NCBI GenBank assembly: GCA_030430125.1
Contig: JAUIGA010000062.1
Coordinates: 1-11,705, forward strand
Source: Chloroflexia bacterium
GTDB lineage: Bacteria > Chloroflexota > Chloroflexia > Thermomicrobiales > UBA6265
Direction of reading: 5' to 3'
DNA: 11,705 nucleotides
Shown here: in pieces, positions 1 to 6,065 of the stretch
Numbering within the stretch: position 1 is the stretch's first letter
Layout of the letters: the number at the start of each line of letters is the position of its first letter
Notes under the pieces: generated by a model
The model's input: only the letters and a program-made list of their open reading frames with translations
What the model was told of the DNA's origin: nothing
The model's database searches: none
Made by a program: the position numbers and the translations under genes

Positions 1-243
1 CTCTGGCGGCTCTACTGGATGACCAACACCAGCGGCGTGCTGGATGTGCCAGTAGTCGGCAGGTTCACGGATGGTGTCGGCACCTTTGAATGCGAGGATG
101 TTCACGACGGATGCCCGGTTCTGTGCCGGTTTCTCTGGCACGGTATCAGCGATACGACGGCGATCTGGGAGCAAGCGTTGAGCCCGGACAACGGTTCGAG
201 CTGGGAGACGAACTGGATCATGGAACTGACCAGGGTGTCGTGA
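1..243 (+). CDS. C-terminal part of an uncharacterised protein (5' end outside window)
   Basis: The frame is open from base 1 and ends at TGA 241-243, giving 80 visible residues, so the gene starts to the left of the window. The visible part alternates short beta-like strands with aromatic residues. It ends in a Gly-Ser-Ser-Trp-Glu-Thr-Asn-Trp-Ile-Met-Glu segment. That ending resembles the C-terminus of small DUF1579-like or lipocalin-like hypothetical proteins, in which a 'DGG..WETNWIM' block is common. This resemblance is from memory and no function can be assigned. There is no signal peptide or membrane segment in the visible part. The gene converges on the winged-helix gene at 296-1375, with 52 bp between the two stop codons. 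Confidence 0.7.
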   Translation, partial: LWRLYWMTNTSGVLDVPVVGRFTDGVGTFECEDVHDGCPVLCRFLWHGISDTTAIWEQALSPDNGSSWETNWIMELTRVS

Positions 244-273
244 GCGACTGGCGAGCGTCGTGGATGTGGGCAA

Positions 274-294
274 GCGAGCGCGGGCTCGGCTCGC
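274..294. terminator. possible bidirectional hairpin between convergent genes
   Basis: GCGAGC at 274-279 pairs with GCTCGC at 289-294 around a 9-nt loop. It lies in the 52-bp gap between two convergent stop codons, where a shared terminator would be expected. There is no T-tract on either side and the stem is only 6 bp, so the call rests mainly on position. Confidence 0.3.
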
Positions 295-295
295 G

Positions 296-1375
296 TCATC
301 CATCCACCACCACCTCCAGCCCCAGGAACCGGCCATAGCCGCCGGCGGCAGTGTCCAGCGCGGCGATCTCGTCGGCATCGAGGTCGGACGGCAGGTACGG
401 CGAGATCGTCACCTGGCGCGAGGTGAGCGTGCGCCGCCATCCCCCCACGATCTGACCGTCGAGTGCAACGAGGTGCGCCTGCCAATACTCGCGGGTGGTG
501 GTGAAGCGACGGTGAACCTCGGGATCGAAGACCACCTCGCGGTTCCTGAACCCGATGAAGTACTCGTCGTAGTTCGGCAGCAGGTGCACCAGCGGCGACC
601 GGACGTCCGGCGATTCCAGTGGCGGCACGAACCACCAGGTGGTTTCGTCGATCGTGACCTGCTCAAGCACGTCACGGTTCATCTCGATGCCGCGCCGGGC
701 ATCAGTCACGGTCAGCCCCGACCACCAGGCAAGGTCGTGCGGGGTCGCCGGGCCGTGGCTCTCCAGATACCGTCGGGCGATCCGCGCGAGCGCCTCGTCC
801 CGATCGAGCGGTGGTGACGGAGGCACGCACTCGTCGAGCAGCGCGTAGGTGAACTGTTTTCCCTTGCGCGGCCCACTGCAGATCACCCCATGCACCTCGG
901 CGTGCATCAGCATGTAGGCCATGCGCTGGCCGTCTGTGCCGATCCCGCCATCCCGCAGGACTGCGGCGAGCTCGTTGCGGGTCAGGAATGTCCCGCCAGC
1001 CAGCGCAGCGCCGATGATCTCGGCGCTGCGCGGCAACGTCGTGTCGTCGAGCTCCAATTCGCGATAACGTCCACGGCTGCCGGCGTGCACGCGTGGACCG
1101 GTGAGCGCCAGCAGCCAGCGGATGTCCTCCGGCAACACGAAGTGCCACGTGGGGCGCATCACGTGCGTCCGCAGGATCGCGCCATCGTTGAACAGGCGGT
1201 CGATATCGGTCGCGCGCACGCCATCGCAGCGCTGGGCGATTCCCCAACTCGCGCCGGGATAGTCCTGCGACTGCACGGCGAGGTGCCAACGCACCATCGC
1301 CTGGGGCGAATCGAACGGATTGCCCACGAGACGCTGTGCATGCATGCGGTGGTTGCGAAGCTGCTGCATCATCAT
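296..1375 (-). CDS. AlkZ-like winged-helix protein (HTH_42 / DUF1006 family), putative DNA glycosylase
   Basis: The protein has 359 residues, a normal length for the winged-helix DNA-binding family that includes Streptomyces AlkZ and E. coli YcaQ. Those enzymes are DNA glycosylases that unhook crosslinks or remove bulky alkylated bases. The N-terminus (about residues 5-50) carries the family's opening block, with Gln35-Ser36-Gln37 matching the catalytic Q-x-Q position, followed by DYPGASWG. An RPTWHFV block sits near residues 74-80, and a helix-turn-helix-like stretch near 195-235 (ARRYLESHGPATPHDLAWW). The C-terminal third is beta-rich. Three ATG codons are adjacent (1375, 1372, 1369). No Shine-Dalgarno is visible upstream, so the exact start is uncertain by up to two residues. 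Whether it is a true glycosylase or one of the many uncharacterised paralogues cannot be told from sequence alone. Confidence 0.88.
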   Translation of the reverse strand: MMMQQLRNHRMHAQRLVGNPFDSPQAMVRWHLAVQSQDYPGASWGIAQRCDGVRATDIDRLFNDGAILRTHVMRPTWHFVLPEDIRWLLALTGPRVHAGSRGRYRELELDDTTLPRSAEIIGAALAGGTFLTRNELAAVLRDGGIGTDGQRMAYMLMHAEVHGVICSGPRKGKQFTYALLDECVPPSPPLDRDEALARIARRYLESHGPATPHDLAWWSGLTVTDARRGIEMNRDVLEQVTIDETTWWFVPPLESPDVRSPLVHLLPNYDEYFIGFRNREVVFDPEVHRRFTTTREYWQAHLVALDGQIVGGWRRTLTSRQVTISPYLPSDLDADEIAALDTAAGGYGRFLGLEVVVDG

Positions 1376-1382
1376 GTGGACG

Positions 1383-1388
1383 AGTATA
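1383..1388 (-). promoter_or_regulatory. -10-like element of a possibly leaderless promoter
   Basis: Read on the minus strand this is TATACT, five of six matches to TATAAT. It lies 7 nt before the first ATG of the AlkZ-like gene. Transcription would then begin at or very near the start codon, which fits the absence of a ribosome binding site. No convincing -35 hexamer lies 16-18 bp upstream. Confidence 0.35.
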
Positions 1389-1450
1389 CGCAGCGAGAGC
1401 TGGATCCGCTGCGTCTGTCCAGTATGCAGGAGATGGCGTCCCTGGGTTCA

Positions 1451-1477
1451 TTGTCGGGAAGCTATGTGGAGTATAGT
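1451..1477 (+). promoter_or_regulatory. candidate promoter for the Gly-rich protein gene
   Basis: TATAGT at 1472-1477 is a good -10 hexamer. TTGTCG at 1451-1456 is a possible -35, but the spacer is only 15 bp. The predicted transcript would have a leader of about 50 nt before ATG 1533. It is divergent from the minus-strand -10-like element at 1383-1388, so 1376-1532 is a divergent promoter region. Confidence 0.4.
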
Positions 1478-1532
1478 ACTGGCTTCCGGTTGTGCTGCAT
1501 GGAGGCACGGCAACCAAACAGGAGGGGTGGCG

Positions 1533-2195
1533 ATGGATTCCCTGCTGAGCTCGTTGTTCGACGACCAGGGCGACGCCGAGGAGCAGCGCGCGAGGGCGCA
1601 GGACTTCGTCAATCGCGTTGCGGAGGGAGATCCGACCCAGGGGTTTTCCGATGAAGAAGCGGTGAAGAACTACGACCGGGTCGCCGGCAGGCTCTCGCCG
1701 CAGGAGCTTCAGGAAGCGACGACCGAGGCGATGGATCGCTTCACGCCGGAGCAGCGAAAGGAGTTCGCTGACCTGCTCAAGAAGCAGGGTGGCGACGCGG
1801 TCAGGGATGTCAACTACGAGGATCCGAACGAAGTTGCGAATCTCGTGACCGAGCTGCAAACCCAGAATCCCAATGGACTGGTGGGCATGTTGAGCGGTGG
1901 TGGCATCGAGGACATCCTTGGCGCCCTGTCCGGCGGCGGTTCTACGCAGGGAGGCGCTGCCGGCATGATCAGCAGCCTGGTCGGTGGCCTGCTCGGCGGC
2001 GGCAAGGGCGGTCAGTCAGGCGGGATTGCCGATTTGCTCAACAGCCCGGTCGCGAAGGGGGTGTTGGCGTCGATCGCCGCGATGGCGATGAAGAAGTTCA
2101 TGGGTGGCGATGAAAGCGGCGACACCGCGCCGCCGAGCGACGACAAGCCGCGGCGCAGCGGCGGTCTCAAGGGGGCAGATGCCAGGGACGCATGA
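1533..2195 (+). CDS. Gly-rich hypothetical protein
   Basis: ATG 1533 is chosen because GGAGG (1521-1525) lies 7 nt upstream. The same frame is open further 5', but that part has no coding character. The product has 220 residues in three parts. Residues 1-115 are acidic and helical, with an SDEEAVKNYDRVAGRLSPQEL-like segment and an SPQEL/TPEQR pair of helix caps. Residues 115-165 alternate short hydrophobic segments with GGG breaks (near 122-124, 134-136, 151-160). A hydrophobic helix follows at about 172-190, then a charged, disordered tail. The Gly-rich hydrophobic middle resembles DUF937/YidB-type proteins, but I cannot confirm membership. There is no N-terminal signal peptide, so it is probably cytoplasmic or membrane-associated through the C-terminal helix. 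A strong hairpin follows the gene, suggesting a single-gene transcript. Confidence 0.85.
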   Translation: MDSLLSSLFDDQGDAEEQRARAQDFVNRVAEGDPTQGFSDEEAVKNYDRVAGRLSPQELQEATTEAMDRFTPEQRKEFADLLKKQGGDAVRDVNYEDPNEVANLVTELQTQNPNGLVGMLSGGGIEDILGALSGGGSTQGGAAGMISSLVGGLLGGGKGGQSGGIADLLNSPVAKGVLASIAAMAMKKFMGGDESGDTAPPSDDKPRRSGGLKGADARDA

Positions 2196-2216
2196 TTGAA
2201 GTTGGTGCTCGAAGGT

Positions 2217-2245
2217 ACGGCCCGGGTTGCACCAGCCCGGGCCGT
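2217..2245 (+). terminator. strong stem-loop downstream of the Gly-rich protein gene
   Basis: A perfect 10-bp GC-rich stem, ACGGCCCGGG (2217-2226) with CCCGGGCCGT (2236-2245), starts 21 nt after the stop. The stem can extend inward by G-U, T-A and G-C pairs to leave a 3-nt loop. The downstream bases (GTCGTGG) contain no real T-run, so this is a hairpin-only terminator or an RNA-stabilising end rather than a textbook intrinsic terminator. Confidence 0.6.
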
Positions 2246-2380
2246 GTCGTGGCCGGTGCGCGGCTGGGGTCAGGCCAACTGGGATGCGCGCCAGTTGATG
2301 GCGCACCTCTCCACTTCCCGGACGAGCCATCCTGATGCATGATCGGGTGACGCGAGCTCGCCTCAGGAAAGGACCGTTCG

Positions 2381-3172
2381 ATGCCGATTCGCCTCGCCGT
2401 GCAGCAGGCATTGTTGCCTGGATCGACCCCCATGGAGCAGTTTCGCCATGCCGCCGAGTTTGGGTTTGCCGGTGTGGAGTTGAACCACAGCGACCGGTTC
2501 GACGTTCGCCTTGAGCACGACCTGATCGCCGATGCGAGCAGCGCGACCGGTGTCGCGGTCGCCGCGATCTGCACCACGGGCATGCAGGATCCGGTGCACC
2601 CCGACCATGACGAGCGAGACCGGCGCGTGGGCGAGCTGGCCGAGCTTGTCGACGTTGCGTCAGCGCTTGGCGCCGCCGGTGTGGTTTCGGTGCCGATTCG
2701 CCCCGCCGTCGCATTCCCCGATGCCCCGCTTCCCGACCTGGCCATCGAGATCTACCGGCGAGTGGGCGAGGCGTGCGGTCCGGGTGACGCGACGATCTTC
2801 CTTGAGCCGCTCAACCGGTACGAGGCGACATTCCTCAACCGGGTCGGGCAGGCGGCGATGCTGGCGCGGATGGTCGACCACCCGCGCGTGCGCGCGCTGG
2901 CGGACCTCTTTCATATGAATATCGAGGAAACAGGCCTGGCAGACCCTGTCACTGAGGCGGGAGACCTGCTCGGCCACGTGCATCTTGCTGACAATACCCG
3001 GGAGGAGCCCGGCGCCGGCATGCTGGATTTCCGCCCATTCTTCCGCGCATTGCGCCATGCCGGCTACCCGGGCTGGCTCGGCCTGGAATGTCGGAACCTG
3101 TCCGGACCGCCCGAGGTAGCCTTGCCGGCGTGCGTCCGCTATTTGGAGTCGGCGTGGCAAGAGGCAGGGTGA
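2381..3172 (+). CDS. sugar phosphate isomerase/epimerase (xylose isomerase-like TIM barrel, ketose 3-epimerase type)
   Basis: The product has 263 residues. The ATG is preceded by AGGAAAGGA (2365-2373) at 7 nt. It is a single AP_endonuc_2-type TIM barrel, a cytoplasmic metal-dependent sugar isomerase or epimerase. Candidate metal ligands are Glu142 (FLEPLNRYE), Asp175 (ADLFHMN), His201 (GHVHLAD) and Glu236 (GLECR). Candidate substrate residues are Glu148, His178 and Arg207. These seven keep the spacing I recall for Pseudomonas cichorii D-tagatose 3-epimerase, with a constant offset of 10. That supports C3 epimerisation or related keto-sugar isomerisation, but hydroxypyruvate isomerase-like and inosose-type relatives share much of the site. 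It lies 90 bp before the SDR gene on the same strand, a frequent pairing in catabolism of unusual sugars or polyols. The substrate cannot be read from sequence. Confidence 0.88.
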   Translation: MPIRLAVQQALLPGSTPMEQFRHAAEFGFAGVELNHSDRFDVRLEHDLIADASSATGVAVAAICTTGMQDPVHPDHDERDRRVGELAELVDVASALGAAGVVSVPIRPAVAFPDAPLPDLAIEIYRRVGEACGPGDATIFLEPLNRYEATFLNRVGQAAMLARMVDHPRVRALADLFHMNIEETGLADPVTEAGDLLGHVHLADNTREEPGAGMLDFRPFFRALRHAGYPGWLGLECRNLSGPPEVALPACVRYLESAWQEAG

Positions 3173-3194
3173 CGCCGGCCCCACAGCTGCGCCA

Positions 3195-3211
3195 CGCCGG
3201 TTGTGCCGGCG
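3195..3211 (+). repeat. short GC hairpin between the epimerase and SDR genes
   Basis: CGCCGG (3195-3200) pairs with CCGGCG (3206-3211) around a TTGTG loop. It lies in the 90-bp gap between two same-strand genes. It has no T-tract and may be an RNA-processing or attenuating hairpin, or simply chance in GC-rich DNA. Confidence 0.25.
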
Positions 3212-3262
3212 CCACCAGTGCGAGATCCTCGCGCAGGTTCGCGATTGGAAAGGGGAATGCCC

Positions 3263-4042
3263 ATGCAACTCGAACATCACACGGCCTTGATCACCGGCGG
3301 AGGCTCCGGAATCGGGCGCGCGACCGCCCTGCGCTTCGCGGGGGAAGGCGCCGCCGTCGCCGTCTTCGATCGCCATGAGACGGCCGCGCGGGCGGTTGCC
3401 GGCGAGATTGAAGCCGCGGGTGGCCGCGCCATGCCGCTCCAGGGCGATGTGACCGACCTGGTATCGCTCGAAGGTGCGGTGGCGGCGACACACGAGCGGT
3501 TCGGCCCCGTATCGGTCCTGGTCGCCAACGCCGCGATCTCGGAAGGTGACGATCCGCTCACCATCAGCGAGGAAACCTGGGATCGCACGGTCAACATCGT
3601 GCTCAAGGGGGTGTTCCTCTCGGCGAAGGCGGTGCTGCCCGGCATGATCGAGAGCGGTCGCGGCGCGATCGTGACGATCAGCTCGGTCAACGGGCAGACC
3701 GGGATCGGCGAGGAGCCCTACAGCGCCGCGAAGGCAGGGGTGATCAACTTGACGCAGAACCTCGCCACCCGCTATGGGCCGAAGGGCATCCGCGCGAACT
3801 GCATCGCGCCGGGAACGGTGCAAACACCGATCTGGCACGAGCGCGTCGACCGCGACCCAGCCGTCTTCGAGCGTATCGCGCGCTGGTATCCGCTGGGGCG
3901 GGTCGGGCAGCCGGAGGACATCGCCAGCGCGGCGCTGTTCCTCGCGTCGGACGAGGCGGCCTGGATCACCGGCGCCGTGCTCAACGTCGATGGTGGCCTG
4001 ATGGCTGGCATTCCGCATTTCGGCACCGAGTTGACCGGCTGA
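3263..4042 (+). CDS. SDR family NAD(P)-dependent oxidoreductase
   Basis: This is a classical short-chain dehydrogenase of 259 residues. ATG 3263 is preferred because GGAAAGGGG (3247-3255) sits 7 nt upstream. ATG 3257 is in frame but only 1 nt from the same site, and a GTG at 3203 would add an uncharacteristic extension. The Rossmann motif TGGGSGIG is at residues 11-18. Asp36 ends the second strand and favours NAD over NADP. NAAI at 89-92 is the NAG-motif equivalent. The catalytic tetrad is Asn111, Ser141, Tyr153 and Lys157. The C-terminus has the usual ITGAVLNVDGG block. The enzyme should interconvert a secondary alcohol and a ketone in the cytoplasm. Its position after the sugar epimerase suggests a sugar, polyol or sugar-acid substrate, which is inference only. 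Confidence 0.93.
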   Translation: MQLEHHTALITGGGSGIGRATALRFAGEGAAVAVFDRHETAARAVAGEIEAAGGRAMPLQGDVTDLVSLEGAVAATHERFGPVSVLVANAAISEGDDPLTISEETWDRTVNIVLKGVFLSAKAVLPGMIESGRGAIVTISSVNGQTGIGEEPYSAAKAGVINLTQNLATRYGPKGIRANCIAPGTVQTPIWHERVDRDPAVFERIARWYPLGRVGQPEDIASAALFLASDEAAWITGAVLNVDGGLMAGIPHFGTELTG

Positions 4043-4120
4043 TCCGGGGTCTCCATTCATGGTGGCGTGAATCTTGCTGGACGGGATGAGGATTTCGTCA
4101 GGCAGTGAGAGGAGGCGACC

Positions 4121-5308
4121 GTGTCCGTTGACGCTCAGGTATCCACCGTCAGGCTCTCCCGTCGTTTGCTCGTGCAGCGTTTGGCCGCGGCGGGATTCTC
4201 TGCCCCGGTGATCGGCTCGATTCTTGCCAGCGAGGGAATGGCGCAGGAGGCCACCCCGGTGCCTGCGGCGGAGCCCGGCGCCGACCTTCGCGAGGTGTTC
4301 GATCTCGACCCTCGGCTCATCCAGTACAACACGTCCAACTACGGCACTCCGCTCGACGCGCTCGACGGCGCCTTCCTCACGCCGAATGAGCTCTTCTACA
4401 TCCGCAACAACGGGCCGGTGCCGGACATCGACCCCGGCACCTGGCGGTTGCAGGTGTCTGGCGCGGTCGATACCCCTCTCGAGCTCTCGCTCGACGACCT
4501 CAGGCAGCGTGACGTCGTCACCTCTACGTCATTCCTGGAGTGCTCCGGCAACAGTCGCAGCCACTTCGAGCCGATCGCATCTGGCACGCAATGGGGCAAC
4601 ACCGCCGTCGGCAACGCCGAATGGACCGGCACGCCGCTCCACGCGATCCTCGACGAGGCGGGGGTGCAGGACAACGCGGTCGAGATCGTGTCGCAGGGTG
4701 GGGACTTCGCGGAGATGCAGCGCGGCCTGCCGCTGGGCAAGGCGCTCGCCCCGGAGACGATGGTGGTCTGGGCGATGAATGGCGAGGAGTTGCCGGTTGT
4801 CCATGGTGGGCCGGTCCGGCTCCTCGTGCCCGGCTGGGGCGGCATCGCCTCCACCAAATGGTTGGTGGGTATCGAGGTGATCGACCACGTGTTCCAGGGC
4901 CGGCTGAACACCGACAGCTACACCATCGTCGACGAGTTCGACCGTCGGTTGCGGCCCGTGCGCGAGATGCCGGTCAAGTCGGTGATCGCCACACCGGTCG
5001 CCGGCGGCGAGCTGAACGCCGGGGAACAGGTGATCACCGGTTACGCCTGGTCGGGGTACGGACAGGTGACGCAGGTCGAGGTCAGCACCGACGGTGGCAG
5101 CGAATGGAGCGAGGCCACGATCGTCGAGGAGGCCGGCCGCCAGTCCTGGGTGAAGTTCGGGGCCACCTGGGACGCCCTTCCCGGGGAAACGAGCCTGTAC
5201 GCCCGCGCGACGGACGAGATGACGATGACCCAGCCGTTCGCCGTGCCGTGGAACGCGCGCGGGTACTACTACAACGCCGTCTTCGAGGTGCCGGTGACGG
5301 TGATGTAG
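4121..5308 (+). CDS. Tat-exported sulfite-oxidase-like molybdopterin oxidoreductase
   Basis: The GTG start at 4121 is preceded by AGGAGG (4110-4115) at 5 nt. The product has 395 residues. The N-terminus has a twin-arginine signal (LSRRLLVQRL, Arg14-Arg15), a hydrophobic segment at about 21-36, and a likely cleavage site after AQ at 41-42. An oxidoreductase molybdopterin-binding domain follows (about 85-265), with Cys141 in LECSGNSR as the expected molybdenum-coordinating thiolate and a GNAEWTGTPL block after it. A Mo-co dimerisation domain follows (about 275-390), containing YAWSGYG and VEVSTDGGSEW segments. Sulfite oxidases and SoxC-like sulfite dehydrogenases oxidise sulfite outside the membrane, and this protein has no heme domain of its own. 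No cytochrome partner gene is adjacent, so the electron acceptor is unknown. Oxidation of another substrate is possible, as the family is broader than sulfite. Confidence 0.92.
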   Translation: MSVDAQVSTVRLSRRLLVQRLAAAGFSAPVIGSILASEGMAQEATPVPAAEPGADLREVFDLDPRLIQYNTSNYGTPLDALDGAFLTPNELFYIRNNGPVPDIDPGTWRLQVSGAVDTPLELSLDDLRQRDVVTSTSFLECSGNSRSHFEPIASGTQWGNTAVGNAEWTGTPLHAILDEAGVQDNAVEIVSQGGDFAEMQRGLPLGKALAPETMVVWAMNGEELPVVHGGPVRLLVPGWGGIASTKWLVGIEVIDHVFQGRLNTDSYTIVDEFDRRLRPVREMPVKSVIATPVAGGELNAGEQVITGYAWSGYGQVTQVEVSTDGGSEWSEATIVEEAGRQSWVKFGATWDALPGETSLYARATDEMTMTQPFAVPWNARGYYYNAVFEVPVTVM

Positions 5309-5405
5309 TGGCCGACCCCTGGCTGCCATTTCCGATGGAGAAGAGCCGGGGCGCGCAACTTGCCCGTACCTGGTCTCGCCTGGATAGCCATGAGGGTTCA
5401 TCGCG

Positions 5406-5846
5406 ATGATCCATCCCTTCGACACAAGCACGCTTGCCTTCGTTGCCGGGATGCGCGTGGCCCGGCTGGCGACGATTGACGCGGACGGCATGCCGTCGCT
5501 GGTGCCGATCTGCTTTGCCGTGCTCGACGGGGAGCCGCCGGTGATCGCCAGCGTGGTTGACGAGAAGCCGAAGCGGGTAGCCGACCGCGAACTGGCGCGT
5601 GTGCGCAACATCCGGCGGGACTCGCGGGTGAGCATCGTCGTCGACCGATACGACGAGGAGTGGTCGCGACTCGCCTGGGTGCAAATCCGGGGTCGAGCGC
5701 GGATTGTGGAGCCGGGGGTGGATGGCCACGCCGACGCCATCGAGACACTGCGCGAGAAGTATCCGCAGTATCGCGCGATGGCAATCGAGCGCCGCCCGGT
5801 CATCCTGATCGATGTCTCGCGGGTACGCTCCTGGGGACTCGCCTGA
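5406..5846 (+). CDS. TIGR03668 (Rv0121-like) PPOX-class probable F420-dependent oxidoreductase
   Basis: The product has 146 residues, close to the family's usual length of about 140. It is a split beta-barrel flavin/deazaflavin-binding protein. Recognisable blocks are RLATIDADGMPSLVPICF (20-37), DEKPKR (52-57), RVRNIRRDSRVS (65-76), VDRYDEEW (79-86) and AWVQIRGRARI (90-100). Together these are characteristic of the Rv0121 subfamily of PPOX proteins, predicted to bind coenzyme F420. This fits an organism able to make F420, as Thermomicrobia and Actinobacteria can. The substrate is unknown. A GAGGG (5392-5396) lies 9 nt before ATG 5406. A weak TTGCCC/GATAGC pair (5360-5365, 5383-5388) could be a local promoter. 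It follows the molybdoenzyme by 97 bp and may be co-transcribed. Confidence 0.9.
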   Translation: MIHPFDTSTLAFVAGMRVARLATIDADGMPSLVPICFAVLDGEPPVIASVVDEKPKRVADRELARVRNIRRDSRVSIVVDRYDEEWSRLAWVQIRGRARIVEPGVDGHADAIETLREKYPQYRAMAIERRPVILIDVSRVRSWGLA

Positions 5847-5927
5847 CATGCCTGCCGATGCCGGTTGGTTGGAGCTGTCCGTCAGGGTCACGAACATCCC
5901 CATACCGTCACGGCGCCAAGTCTGTGT

Positions 5928-5956
5928 TTGACATGTCGCCAATAGTCTGGGATGCT
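5928..5956 (+). promoter_or_regulatory. candidate sigma-70-type promoter for the solute-binding protein gene
   Basis: A perfect TTGACA -35 (5928-5933) is followed after 17 bp by GATGCT (5951-5956). The latter keeps the two most conserved -10 positions (A2 and T6) but matches only three of six bases. Transcription would begin near 5963, leaving a leader of about 100 nt before ATG 6066. Confidence 0.4.
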
Positions 5957-6013
5957 GCGGGTTGCAGAAGGCATCAAGTGAACAATCCACGCGAGATGCC
6001 GCCTGTGCTGCAC

Positions 6014-6033
6014 CATGGCGACTCGACGCCATG
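6014..6033 (+). promoter_or_regulatory. hairpin in the leader of the solute-binding protein gene
   Basis: CATGGCG (6014-6020) and CGCCATG (6027-6033) form a perfect 7-bp stem with a 6-nt loop, ending 19 nt before the GGAGGA ribosome binding site (6053-6058). It could influence mRNA stability or ribosome access. No known riboswitch class is recognised. Confidence 0.3.
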
Positions 6034-6065
6034 AGGTATTCACCAAATAGCGGGAGGAATACGCG

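Noticed and set aside
296..1859. Long open frames overlapping the AlkZ-like gene in other frames (e.g. 702-1859 minus, 890-1654 plus)
   Set aside because: They are rich in Arg/Pro/His as expected for shadows of high-GC coding DNA, have no ribosome sites, and match no family, while the 296-1375 frame has family motifs.
2660..4060. 466-codon minus-strand frame opposite the epimerase and SDR genes
   Set aside because: The plus-strand frames carry complete catalytic motifs. The antisense frame has low-complexity Arg/Gly/His composition and spans two real genes.
4529..5803. 424-codon minus-strand frame opposite the molybdoenzyme and PPOX genes
   Set aside because: It is a shadow frame crossing two recognised genes and has no domain of its own.
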